A stretch of 64,000 nt of DNA from Megasphaera micronuciformis F0359 (GTDB lineage Bacteria > Bacillota > Negativicutes > Veillonellales > Megasphaeraceae). The notes under the pieces are model-generated. The model was not told the DNA's origin and did not search any database. It was given only the letters and a program-made list of their open reading frames with translations. Where the stretch lies: assembly GCF_000165735.1 (NCBI RefSeq), contig NZ_GL538184.1, forward strand, positions 78,253-142,252, written 5' to 3'. Position 1 is the first letter of the stretch. Each line of letters opens with the position of its first letter. This document shows, in pieces, positions 34,780 to 43,488 of this stretch. The translations under genes and the position numbers were made by a program.

Positions 34780-35847
34780 CTAACTCCGTGCCGTATTTTT
34801 TAAACGATATACCAAATGCGAGTCCAGACTTCCTGTTAGAGGAAAGAGGTACATCAAGTCCGCTTCTCTTATGTATAAAACATCGCTGCGAACAACCCCT
34901 TGAGCCTGTCCCCGTTCTGTCGATAAAGTACCGGTCTTACCGTTCCATACAAGAGGTGAATCAACGACGTCGGCCAAGACCTGTGCCGGTAAATAAATGA
35001 CTCCGCCCTTACCCAAGGCTCGTCGTGATAGCTTTTTTCCGTCCAAAACCAAGTCATAGGCCTTGGCTACATACGTAGGACTCCCGTCGGAGGCGGCAAT
35101 TTTTGCCTGGATATGCTCTATATCTTCAAAGGTATCAACACCGTACCCGGCCAGCGCTTTCTTTACATCTCCGACCGTCAGGTATTGTCTTGAATATCCG
35201 TCGGGATAAATGTAATAAGATACGGTATGATCCGGATCCGCATTAATGACAATACGGTCATACATAATGTCTACTGCCGTCCCCACATGAATCCGGCTGT
35301 ACAAATCCTCTACGTCTTGCTCACGCATACGGACGCAACCGTTTGATACGTACCCGCCTACGGACTCGGGGCTATTGGTTCCGTGAATACCGTATGTTCC
35401 CGAAAACCCTATCCAACGATACCCCAAGGGATTTCCCGGTCCGGAAGCAATGCGATTTTCCGTATCTTCCGGATCAATCCATTCAGGATTCACTTCCTTT
35501 GTTTCCACTCTATAATATCCCGACGGAGTAGGCGTGCTCGCCTTCCCGACTCCCACCGGATACATGGCAGCCTTTTCCTTACCGCGATATAAGGTCAAGA
35601 TACGGCTGGCCGTATTGACCAAAATTCGGTCCGTCATATCCTTCTTTTCAGACGGTTCGTATACGGCCTTACTATCACTATGATCTCCCACTGCTTCCGT
35701 GCCCTTCTCAACGCTTATCATACCTGTTTTTTGTATCGTAACCACAGGCTTATCGTTATTTTTTATGACTTCATCCCGAGCTGCAACGACACCGGTAAAC
35801 ATTGACAGAGTCACCAATACGACGGCTGCTTTTTTGACTGTCTCCAT
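34780..35847 (-). CDS. Exported L,D-transpeptidase (YkuD) with copper-amine-oxidase-like C-terminal domain
   Basis: A 355-aa protein. A signal peptide covers residues 1-23 (cleavage at VVAA). The YkuD domain spans about 72-200 and has the catalytic motif GIHGTNSPESVGGYVSNG then CVRM, with His155 and Cys171. It makes 3-3 cross-links or attaches proteins to peptidoglycan. The C-terminal 100 residues resemble the copper-amine-oxidase N-terminal-like 'stalk' repeat common in Firmicute envelope proteins. GGGAG precedes the ATG. Confidence 0.9.
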   Translation of the reverse strand: METVKKAAVVLVTLSMFTGVVAARDEVIKNNDKPVVTIQKTGMISVEKGTEAVGDHSDSKAVYEPSEKKDMTDRILVNTASRILTLYRGKEKAAMYPVGVGKASTPTPSGYYRVETKEVNPEWIDPEDTENRIASGPGNPLGYRWIGFSGTYGIHGTNSPESVGGYVSNGCVRMREQDVEDLYSRIHVGTAVDIMYDRIVINADPDHTVSYYIYPDGYSRQYLTVGDVKKALAGYGVDTFEDIEHIQAKIAASDGSPTYVAKAYDLVLDGKKLSRRALGKGGVIYLPAQVLADVVDSPLVWNGKTGTLSTERGQAQGVVRSDVLYIREADLMYLFPLTGSLDSHLVYRLKNTARS

Positions 35848-36003
35848 ATCTTTACTCCCATATCTACATATAGATTATCTACTTTCTTTATATACTATAT
35901 AGTATACTCAAAAAAGGTTGCGAAACCAATAGGTTGATGATGACCTTCATTAAATCTTCTTTCTCCTCAAATAAAGCAACTTGCTCTAAAATATTTTCTT
36001 TTC

Positions 36004-36045
36004 GTTGTAAATGTAACGGACGATTCTCAATATTGCCGATATACT
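36004..36045 (+). promoter_or_regulatory. Operator and -10 box of the cupin-hcp operon
   Basis: GTTGT-AAAT-GTAAC (36004-36017) and TATACT (36040-36045). The operator centre is 29.5 bp before the -10, the same as at 18.9, 21.9 and 28.0 kb. The right half matches ACAAC at three of five bases. Confidence 0.62.
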
Positions 36046-36108
36046 GATATCCGTAACAGGAAAGAAGTGCCCTATTCGGCAAGCTATTACAACAAGAAGG
36101 TGTTTATT

Positions 36109-36444
36109 ATGCCGTATATCAAAAATATCCCTCATGAAGAAGTCGTATCTTTGGCAGAATCGGTCCAAACAATACCCGGACAGGTTGTCAGCCGCACGTT
36201 AGCACAAAACGATGCCGTCAGTCTGACAGTTTTCGCTTTTTCCAAAGGCGAAGAAATCGGCACTCATGATTCGACGGGTGATGCCTTGGTTACAGTTATT
36301 GACGGGGTCGGTCGCTTTATCGTCGACGGCAAGAGCTACACCCTAAAGCAAGGGCAATCCCTCGTTATGCCGGCTAAAAAGCCCCATTCCGTTCATGCCG
36401 AAGAAGACTTCAAAATGGTTTTAACTGTGGTCTTCCCGCAGTAG
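36109..36444 (+). CDS. Cupin-domain protein
   Basis: A 111-aa single-domain cupin. A metal-binding set is visible in the barrel: GEEIGTHDSTGDALVTVIDG (motif 1) and PAKKPHSVHAEEDF (motif 2). Cupins of this size may bind a metal and a small ligand; no reaction can be assigned. The ATG at 36109 has AAGAAGG upstream. It lies 32 bp before hcp and downstream of the stress operator, so it is probably co-expressed with Hcp. Confidence 0.8.
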   Translation: MPYIKNIPHEEVVSLAESVQTIPGQVVSRTLAQNDAVSLTVFAFSKGEEIGTHDSTGDALVTVIDGVGRFIVDGKSYTLKQGQSLVMPAKKPHSVHAEEDFKMVLTVVFPQ

Positions 36445-36476
36445 TATTTTTTATTTAGGTCAGGAGGATACAACTT

Positions 36477-38102
36477 ATGGATCAGAAAATGTTTTGCTTT
36501 CAATGTGAACAAACTGCAGGCGGCAAAGGCTGTACAGGCGGTGCCGGTGTTTGCGGCAAGTCTTCGGCCGTTGCCAATTTACAAGATGAATTAACAGGCG
36601 CCTTAATCGGCTTGGCCCGTGCCTGTCAGACGGCTGCTCCGACAGCTTATACGCATCGTGTCGTTTTGGAAGGTCTCTTCACAACCATTACGAACGTTAA
36701 CTTCAACGAAGAAACCATGCACACTATGATTGACAAGATCAATGCTGAAAAAGCAGCCTTACTCAGCAATGAAGAAGGCGCTTTAGACAAGCTTCGCAAG
36801 CTTTTCGGCTCGTCCAGCGACGCAGACCGTGCCGCAGCCAACTTCGAAATGAAAAAAGTTTGGGACGCTGATGAAGATATTCGTTCCTTGAAATCTCTCA
36901 TTCTCTTCGGCATGCGCGGTATGGCAGCTTATGCTTATCATGCACTCATGCTCGGCCAGCATGACGATTCCGTCGATGCATTCTTCCTCAAAGGCCTTCG
37001 TTCCTTAGGCGAAGACTTGAAAATGGAAGAACTCCTCCCCATCGTTTTGGAAACAGGCACGGTGAACTTGACGTGTATGGAAATGCTCGATCGTGCCAAC
37101 ACGACGACTTACGGTACGCCGGTTCCTACAGAAGTTCCTCTGACTATCGAAAAAGGACCGTTCATCGTCGTTACGGGCCACGACTTGAAAGACCTTGAAC
37201 TCCTCTTAAAGCAGACGGAAGGCAAAGGCGTCAACATTTATACACACGGTGAAATGTTGCCGGCTCACGGCTATCCCGAACTGAAAAAATACAAACATCT
37301 TAAGGGCAATTTCGGTACGGCTTGGCAAAATCAACAAAAGGAATTTGCCGACGTTCCCGCAGCTTTCCTCTTCACGACGAACTGCCTTATGCCCGTTCGC
37401 CCCTCCTATGCGGATCGCGTATTCACAACGGAAGTCGTTTCTTATCCGGAACTCGTTCACATTGACGACAACAAGGACTTCACTCCCGTAATCGAAAAAG
37501 CAATCGAATTGGGCGGCTATAAAGAAGATCACGAAATGACCGGTATCAACGGCGGTAAGACCGTTATGACAGGCTTCGGTCACGGTACGGTTCTCGGCGT
37601 TGCCGACAAGGTTATCGACGCAGTCAAAGCCGGTGCGATTAAGCACTTCTTCCTCGTCGGCGGTTGCGACGGTGCTCGTCCGGGACGTAACTACTATACG
37701 GACTTTGTTAAACAGACACCTGCCGATACGGTTATCCTCACCTTGGCTTGCGGCAAATACCGCTTCAACGACTTGGATCTCGGTACCATCGGCGGCTTAC
37801 CCCGTATCATGGATATGGGACAATGTAACGATGCTTACAGTGCTATCAAAGTGGCAATCGCTCTTTCCGAAGCTTTCGGTTGCGGCGTAAACGAACTTCC
37901 GTTAACGCTCGTACTGTCCTGGTACGAACAGAAGGCTGTCTGCATCCTCTTGACCCTCTTGGCTTTGGGGCTTAAGAACTTCTACCTCGGACCTACGCTT
38001 CCCGCATTCGTATCGCCCAACGTATTGAGCTATCTCGTAGAAAACTTCAATATTCATCCTACGAGTACTCCCGAAGCCGACTTAAAAGCCATCTTAGGCT
38101 AA
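36477..38102 (+). CDS. hcp: Hybrid-cluster protein (hydroxylamine reductase)
   Basis: A 541-aa hybrid-cluster protein, thought to reduce nitric oxide or hydroxylamine. The N-terminal CFQCEQTAGGKGCTGGAGVC has the C-x2-C-x7-C-x5-C spacing of the anaerobe-type enzymes. The hybrid-cluster ligands lie in GHDL, MLPAHGYPEL, TNCLMP, VGGCDGARPGRNYY and GTIGGLPRI segments. AGGAGG precedes the ATG. Partner Hcr is absent, which is common in anaerobes. Controlled together with the cupin by the GTTGT operator. Confidence 0.95.
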   Translation: MDQKMFCFQCEQTAGGKGCTGGAGVCGKSSAVANLQDELTGALIGLARACQTAAPTAYTHRVVLEGLFTTITNVNFNEETMHTMIDKINAEKAALLSNEEGALDKLRKLFGSSSDADRAAANFEMKKVWDADEDIRSLKSLILFGMRGMAAYAYHALMLGQHDDSVDAFFLKGLRSLGEDLKMEELLPIVLETGTVNLTCMEMLDRANTTTYGTPVPTEVPLTIEKGPFIVVTGHDLKDLELLLKQTEGKGVNIYTHGEMLPAHGYPELKKYKHLKGNFGTAWQNQQKEFADVPAAFLFTTNCLMPVRPSYADRVFTTEVVSYPELVHIDDNKDFTPVIEKAIELGGYKEDHEMTGINGGKTVMTGFGHGTVLGVADKVIDAVKAGAIKHFFLVGGCDGARPGRNYYTDFVKQTPADTVILTLACGKYRFNDLDLGTIGGLPRIMDMGQCNDAYSAIKVAIALSEAFGCGVNELPLTLVLSWYEQKAVCILLTLLALGLKNFYLGPTLPAFVSPNVLSYLVENFNIHPTSTPEADLKAILG

Positions 38103-38126
38103 TCGGTTCGAACTATCATATAATAT

Positions 38127-38170
38127 AAACGGCATGGCATACTTTTCTGAAGTATGCCATGCCGTTTCTT
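38127..38170 (+). terminator. Terminator of hcp
   Basis: A perfect 17-bp stem (AAACGGCATGGCATACT), 7-nt loop and T-rich tail. Confidence 0.92.
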
Positions 38171-38293
38171 TAATGTTCTCTTTATCATTCTCAAAAACCT
38201 CTTGTAAATGAGAAAGCAATCTGTTATATTATATGAAATCAATTGAATAAATGTCTATCGTTGTATGGTGTAACACACGAAGGAGCTTGTCTT

Positions 38294-39418
38294 ATGCAAC
38301 TTTCAGAAGAAACGGCAAAACGGAATCGGGCCATTACATTTGCCGGCTTAAAAGGAATCGGCGGTAACACCGTTCTCGTGACCCTCAAGATTATAATCGG
38401 CCTGTCGGCCAATTCAATTGCTATCATTCTCGACGCGGTTAACAATCTGACAGATATTTTATCATCCGTATTAACTATAATAGGCACGAAACTGGCAGGC
38501 AAGCGCGCAGATAAAGAACATCCCTTTGGCCACGGACGTATCGAATATATTACGACCATGGTAATTGCCTTTATTATTTTATCTGCCGGTGTTTTGGCCT
38601 TGAAAGAATCGGTAGAACGAATCTTACACCCCAGCTTGTCTACCTTTCTGGTTCGTGACCTGATTATCATCATCTTCGCCATTGCGGTGAAGATTACCAT
38701 GGGACTTTACTTCCGCCGCCAAGGAACTCAATGGCGTTCTTCCGCACTGTCCGCTGCCGGCATCGATTCCCTGTATGATGCGATACTGACCTTTGTGACT
38801 TTAATTTCATCTTTGCTTGTCTATTGCTTTTCCGTCGACATCCAGGGCTACGTCGGTGCCGCTATCGGTTTGATGATTATCAGGGCCGGTGCAGGTATCG
38901 TCCACGATATGTACAATCATCTGCTGGGCGTGCGTACAGACCCCACCTTGGTTCGGCGCATTAAAGAAAGAATCGCCTCATATCCCCAGGTAGGCGGTGT
39001 ATACGATCTCGTCTTAAACAGCTACGGCCCTGAAGAAACTATCGGTTCCGTACATATTTCCGTTCCCGATACATTGACGGCCGCCGAAATCCATCCCTTG
39101 GGCAAACACATAGATATAGACATATACAATGAATTCGGCATCGTCTTAACGACGGGTATTTACGCAGAAAATACCGGCGATTCAAAAGCTATGGAAATAA
39201 AAAGTGAGCTCGATAAAATACTCAGCCTGTATCCGCATGTTGTCCAAGTCCATGCCTTCTATGTTCAGGAAGAGGAAAAAACGATTTATTACGACATTAT
39301 CTTCGACTTTGATGAGCCCGATCCGGTAGGTACGCTTAAATCGATTAAAGCCGATTTGGCGGAACGGATCCCCGATTATCAACAATGTGCAATCTTAGAC
39401 ACGAATTTCAGTAATTAA
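38294..39418 (+). CDS. Cation diffusion facilitator family metal efflux protein
   Basis: A 374-aa CDF transporter with six helices and a long cytoplasmic C-terminal half. Metal-site residues are seen in LDAVNNLTDILSSV and AGIDSLYDA, and the family-conserved KEHPFGHGRIEYI lies after helix 2. Zinc, iron, manganese or cobalt efflux by proton antiport is the usual activity. The C-terminal domain (about 210-374) is longer than in many relatives and may contain two ferredoxin-like cytoplasmic units. The ATG at 38294 has AAGGAG. A TTGTAA-17-TATATT promoter lies about 80 bp upstream. Confidence 0.88.
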   Translation: MQLSEETAKRNRAITFAGLKGIGGNTVLVTLKIIIGLSANSIAIILDAVNNLTDILSSVLTIIGTKLAGKRADKEHPFGHGRIEYITTMVIAFIILSAGVLALKESVERILHPSLSTFLVRDLIIIIFAIAVKITMGLYFRRQGTQWRSSALSAAGIDSLYDAILTFVTLISSLLVYCFSVDIQGYVGAAIGLMIIRAGAGIVHDMYNHLLGVRTDPTLVRRIKERIASYPQVGGVYDLVLNSYGPEETIGSVHISVPDTLTAAEIHPLGKHIDIDIYNEFGIVLTTGIYAENTGDSKAMEIKSELDKILSLYPHVVQVHAFYVQEEEKTIYYDIIFDFDEPDPVGTLKSIKADLAERIPDYQQCAILDTNFSN

Positions 39419-39420
39419 CG

Positions 39421-39458
39421 AAAAAAAGGCTGCTGAAGAAATCTTCAGCAGCCTTTTT
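39421..39458. terminator. Bidirectional terminator
   Basis: A perfect 16-bp stem (AAAAAGGCTGCTGAAG) with an AAAT loop between convergent CDF and pyk genes. Confidence 0.92.
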
Positions 39459-39470
39459 CATTTATGCTTA

Positions 39471-41213
39471 TTATCTGGCGTTTGCCTCCCCGCGAAGCAC
39501 CATACCGCGACCGCAATCGACCGTAACCAGTTCACCGCTCGTTAAGGCCGACGTATCGGCGCCGATGATTGCCGGAATGCCCAGACTGAGGGCCGTAATC
39601 GCCGATTCGCTTGTAAGGCCCGCCTCTTCGGAAATAATAGCCCCGGCCCGTTTAATGTAAGGAATAAGTTCCGGACCCGACCCTTTAACGACAAGGATGC
39701 ATCCCGGTATGAAATCCCGTTCCAATTGTGCCTGGCTGTTACCGAAGCAAATATTGCCTACAGCCGACCTCTTACCCAAGCCGATGCCGCGCAGTAGTAC
39801 ATCAGCAACTAGGCGCACACGAATCATATTGGTCGTACCCGACGTGGAAGCAGGTACACCGGCTGTCAAAACGACTAAATCTCCGCCCTTAATCAAATTG
39901 TGTTCCAATGCCGCTGATACCGCATTTTCCACAACATCGTCAGACGTTTCTCCGCCTTCTCCGATAATGGCTTGTACGCCCCAGTTAACCTGTAACCGGC
40001 GTACAATATTTTCATGAGGCGATACGGCTATAATAGGACTCTTGGGACGATATTTGGATATCATCTGAGCTGTATTGCCGCCTTCCGTAGATGCGATAAT
40101 CGCTGCCGCACCCAACGACTCGGCAATGCGCACCGTCGCCCGTCCGATGGCTTCTGTCGTCGATAGAACATCTTTTCCCGTATCCTGATGGGTTACGGGA
40201 TCGAATTGACTTTCCGTATATACGGCAACACGAGCCATCGTTTCAACCGCTTCTACCGGATACATGCCGCCTGCCGTTTCGCCACTGAGCATAATGCCGT
40301 CCGTGCCGTCCAAAATGGCATTGGCAATATCACTCGTTTCGGCACGGGTCGGGCGAGGGTTATTCATCATAGATTCCAGCATTTGCGTTGCCGTAACGAC
40401 CGGTTTCCCGGCCTGCTGGCACTTACGAATGACCATCTTCTGTAAAGCCGGAACTTCTTCTGCCGGAACCTCTACCCCCAAGTCGCCGCGAGCCACCATG
40501 ACGCCGTCACTCATACGAATAATATCGTCAATATTGTCAATAGCCGTACGACTTTCTACTTTCGACATGATTTTCATAGAACTGCCGTGCTTTTCCAGAA
40601 CCTTACGAATAGATACGACATCGCCGCCTCTTTGGATAAACGAAGCGGCAATCCAATCCATATTTTGCGAAATACCGAATTCAATGTCCTTTATATCCGT
40701 TTCCGATAAAGCCGGTAACTTAATGGGAATACCCGGCACGGCAACCCTCTTACGATCGCTCATTTTGCCGCTGTTCAGAACCTGCGTTACAATGTCGTCA
40801 CCTACAACGGATTGTACTTCCAAGTTGACAAGACCGTCAGACAAAAGGATATGGTCGCCGGCCTTCACTTCCTGCGGCAAGTCTTTATACGATACGGAAG
40901 CTATTTTATCGGTTCCTTCCACATCACGGGCCGTTAAAATAAATTCCTGCCCCGCTTTCATTTCAATAGATCCTTTTTTAAACAGGCCCAAGCGAATTTC
41001 AGGCCCCTTTGTATCCAGCAATAGAGCAACGGGTTTTCCTACCTTCCGTGCGGCGGCTCGAACAGCTTCGATCCGTTTACCGTGCTCTTCATGAGAGCCG
41101 TGAGAAAAATTAAACCGTGCCACATTCATACCTGCCCTAAGCATAGCTTCGAGTTTTTCCGGTGTTTCCGAACTCGGTCCCAAGGTGCAGATAATCTTTG
41201 TCTTCTTCATCAT
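39471..41213 (-). CDS. pyk: Pyruvate kinase with C-terminal PEP-utilising domain
   Basis: The last step of glycolysis: PEP + ADP to pyruvate + ATP. The 580-aa protein starts KTKIICTLGPSSETPEKL and has NVARFNFSHGSHEEH, LLDTKGPEIR, the active-site IMSKVESRTAIDNID, MVARGDLGVEVP and MLESMMNNPRPTRAE. The extra C-terminal domain of about 100 residues, with GCILVV and EEAGLTSESA, is the PEP-utilising mobile domain found in Bacillus-type pyruvate kinases. The ATG at 41213 has GGAG. Single gene. Confidence 0.96.
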   Translation of the reverse strand: MMKKTKIICTLGPSSETPEKLEAMLRAGMNVARFNFSHGSHEEHGKRIEAVRAAARKVGKPVALLLDTKGPEIRLGLFKKGSIEMKAGQEFILTARDVEGTDKIASVSYKDLPQEVKAGDHILLSDGLVNLEVQSVVGDDIVTQVLNSGKMSDRKRVAVPGIPIKLPALSETDIKDIEFGISQNMDWIAASFIQRGGDVVSIRKVLEKHGSSMKIMSKVESRTAIDNIDDIIRMSDGVMVARGDLGVEVPAEEVPALQKMVIRKCQQAGKPVVTATQMLESMMNNPRPTRAETSDIANAILDGTDGIMLSGETAGGMYPVEAVETMARVAVYTESQFDPVTHQDTGKDVLSTTEAIGRATVRIAESLGAAAIIASTEGGNTAQMISKYRPKSPIIAVSPHENIVRRLQVNWGVQAIIGEGGETSDDVVENAVSAALEHNLIKGGDLVVLTAGVPASTSGTTNMIRVRLVADVLLRGIGLGKRSAVGNICFGNSQAQLERDFIPGCILVVKGSGPELIPYIKRAGAIISEEAGLTSESAITALSLGIPAIIGADTSALTSGELVTVDCGRGMVLRGEANAR

Positions 41214-41544
41214 GCCATTTTCTCCTTTACAAGTATACATCTATACCTGTCACTAATTATATGACCTTTATCTGTCGTATATGCTCGTCCAATAGTTGAG
41301 CCTTCGTCAATTATACACTCTATACATTAGAAATATAACTGTCGACTGAAATCAAGATTGCATAGTAGCGAGTCGCTTTTCGTCCCACCGGTCGGTATTT
41401 GCGTCCCTACAGGTATTCTACCCCATAGGTTTATGAATTGCAACGCTCAAAGACTCTTCTCCCCGTAGTTATTCCACCCTATGCATGCTATAATACAAAT
41501 ACATACACAGTCAGTATAGTTTATAAATAATCGGGGGTCCTCAC
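41214..41544. other. Divergent intergenic region of pyk and the repeat-protein operon
   Basis: About 330 bp. A TATAAT at 41489-41494 sits about 50 bp upstream of the repeat-protein gene and may be its -10, but no good -35 is visible. A run of T/C-rich sequence on the pyk side may hold its promoter. No gene seen. Confidence 0.4.
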
Positions 41545-42354
41545 ATGGATCAAGCAAAATACTTGGAAATGGTAAAACGTAACCCTTACACGCTGGAACA
41601 CATTGAAAATCCGTCTGAAGACATTATGCTTGAAGCCGTTCGCCGTAACGGCATGGTTCTTCAGTACATCAAAAACCCGCCGCTTAACGTAGCGGAAGCG
41701 GCTATTGAAAATGAAGCACGAGCTATACAGTTTTTGTCCGACCCGCCTGCCGACTTGGCAAAAAAGGCAATTTGCAAAAGCTGGGCCAATCTGGAATACA
41801 TTCACAATCCGTCACGAGAACTCATTACAACGGCCCTTTCCTATTCGGGGTGGGCCATTAAATATGTACGTGACCCGGATGAGGCTTTGCAGCTGGAAGC
41901 CGTGAAAAAAAACTTTGACGCCGTTAAGTACATTGATAATCCGTCACAGGAAATTCAAGAAGCGGCAGCTGCTCAAAGTTATGCCGCTTTACGGTATATT
42001 GATGATCCCGTGTTTTCTGCTGAAGCCTTGGCGGTAAAAAACGATGAACAGGCTCTACGCTTCATCAAAAATCTGACAACGGAAAAATTTATCTCCTTAT
42101 TTAAGATTAACAGCCTCATCTTAAAGTATATGCCGCCCAATTTCGCCATTGCCGTCGATGCTGTAGAAGATGCTCTACGCCAAGTTATCGGCAGCGAAGA
42201 AGTAGATGAAAAATATATTCGCGATTTACTGAATAATCACAGTATCGGTCGTACCGTATCTACCATGCCCATTGACGTCATTGCCCTGATTGATGAATAC
42301 GGCAGTCCTAAAGCGCGGCGAATTACAGTTGATGAAAAATTAAAATTTACCTAA
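41545..42354 (+). CDS. 22-residue helical-repeat protein (DUF4116-like)
   Basis: A 269-aa protein built from about nine imperfect 22-residue repeats over residues 5-200. The consensus is roughly A-V-x-x-N-x-x-A-L-x-Y-I-x-N-P-S-x-E-I. This resembles DUF4116 repeats. Such repeats make helical solenoids and probably bind protein. The last 70 residues are different. GGGGG precedes the ATG. It is first in an operon with a MoxR-type ATPase and a metallopeptidase/VWA protein, so it may be a substrate or adaptor. No enzymatic motif is seen. Confidence 0.75.
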   Translation: MDQAKYLEMVKRNPYTLEHIENPSEDIMLEAVRRNGMVLQYIKNPPLNVAEAAIENEARAIQFLSDPPADLAKKAICKSWANLEYIHNPSRELITTALSYSGWAIKYVRDPDEALQLEAVKKNFDAVKYIDNPSQEIQEAAAAQSYAALRYIDDPVFSAEALAVKNDEQALRFIKNLTTEKFISLFKINSLILKYMPPNFAIAVDAVEDALRQVIGSEEVDEKYIRDLLNNHSIGRTVSTMPIDVIALIDEYGSPKARRITVDEKLKFT

Positions 42355-42372
42355 CCCTTAAGAGGTGTGCAT

Positions 42373-43485
42373 ATGAATTATACGGAAACCTTAGAAAGTG
42401 TCGAACTCGTTTTATCTGCCGGCCAAGTACCCCTTATCGTCGGCAAAACGGGTATCGGTAAATCTGCGTTGGCCCGCGAGTTGGCCGAGCGTCTCAAGGC
42501 GCATCTGGTCTATATTGACGGCAACTTGTTAAAAGAAGGGGAAATCGGCGGCCTGCCTCTTATCGATGATTTTACAAAACGAACGAAAGACGGCAAATTG
42601 ACGCACGTAAAAACGACGGTATACGCAGTCCATAACAAGCTTCGCGAAATAGACGAATACTTGGAGAAAAAAGAACCCGTCTTGCTCTTTATCGATGAAA
42701 TAAATCGTTCCGAACATGCGGTTCAGCAGGAACTGATGAATCTTATTTTAAATAGAGAAATCAACGGGTATCATCTGGACTCGAGTGTCTCCATCTTAGC
42801 GGCCATGAACCCTGCCGATTCGCAGGATTACGAGGCTGTCGATATGGATGCGGCTCAAGAAAATCGTTTTGTCTGGCTATATATGGAAGCGGACCCGTAT
42901 CAATGGTTATCCTGGGCCGCTGAAAACAATATTGACGACAAAGTTTGTCAATTTATTTCCACCTATCCTGAATACCTCATTCGTGCAAATGAAGACGATA
43001 TAGATGCTACGCCGCGAAGCTACGAGCGTATTTCCGCTCTCTATCGCCGCTATATAAAGCAACAAAACGTGCGTCGCTCCGTTTTTTATAATGTCGTTCG
43101 AGGTAATGTCGGCAAAGTCATTGCCGAAGAGTTTTTAAATTTTATTGAAAGCGATTACACGCCCTTAATCACGTACGAAGACGTCTTTACCGGCCCTTCT
43201 CTGTCTGATGACATAAAAGAGCGGGTAGCGGCGGAAACTCATACACGACTATACATAAGTGCTCGCAATATTTTGAATCGTCTGAGTAAGGCCTTACAGG
43301 AAAAAACACTTGACGGCCAATTTGCCGTATCTCGCTTCGTTACCTTCTTGCAAACGTATCCTGTCGATTTGGCGGTTGCCGTCATGAAAGATATCCGTAA
43401 TACTATGCCGGCTATCTACGAATACGCTCAATATAATGACGATTTTATTGATATGTATTTTGCACCCTTCCGACGCCGGAGATAA
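42373..43485 (+). CDS. MoxR-type AAA+ ATPase
   Basis: A 370-aa AAA+ ATPase. Walker A is GKTGIGKS (residues 24-31), Walker B LLFIDEINRSEHAVQQEL, sensor 1 ILAAMNPADS and the arginine-finger-like segment ATPRSYERI. MoxR-type ATPases act as chaperones that remodel or load metal cofactors into VWA-domain partner complexes. It lies 18 bp after the repeat-protein gene and 3 bp before the VWA protein, so the three are surely one operon. AGAGGTG precedes the ATG. Confidence 0.88.
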   Translation: MNYTETLESVELVLSAGQVPLIVGKTGIGKSALARELAERLKAHLVYIDGNLLKEGEIGGLPLIDDFTKRTKDGKLTHVKTTVYAVHNKLREIDEYLEKKEPVLLFIDEINRSEHAVQQELMNLILNREINGYHLDSSVSILAAMNPADSQDYEAVDMDAAQENRFVWLYMEADPYQWLSWAAENNIDDKVCQFISTYPEYLIRANEDDIDATPRSYERISALYRRYIKQQNVRRSVFYNVVRGNVGKVIAEEFLNFIESDYTPLITYEDVFTGPSLSDDIKERVAAETHTRLYISARNILNRLSKALQEKTLDGQFAVSRFVTFLQTYPVDLAVAVMKDIRNTMPAIYEYAQYNDDFIDMYFAPFRRRR

Positions 43486-43488
43486 TCT

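Noticed and set aside
41545..42150. CRISPR array or DNA tandem repeat under the 22-residue repeats
   Set aside because: The periodicity is at protein level only. The DNA units are divergent, without constant repeats and spacers. No CRISPR array was found anywhere in the window.
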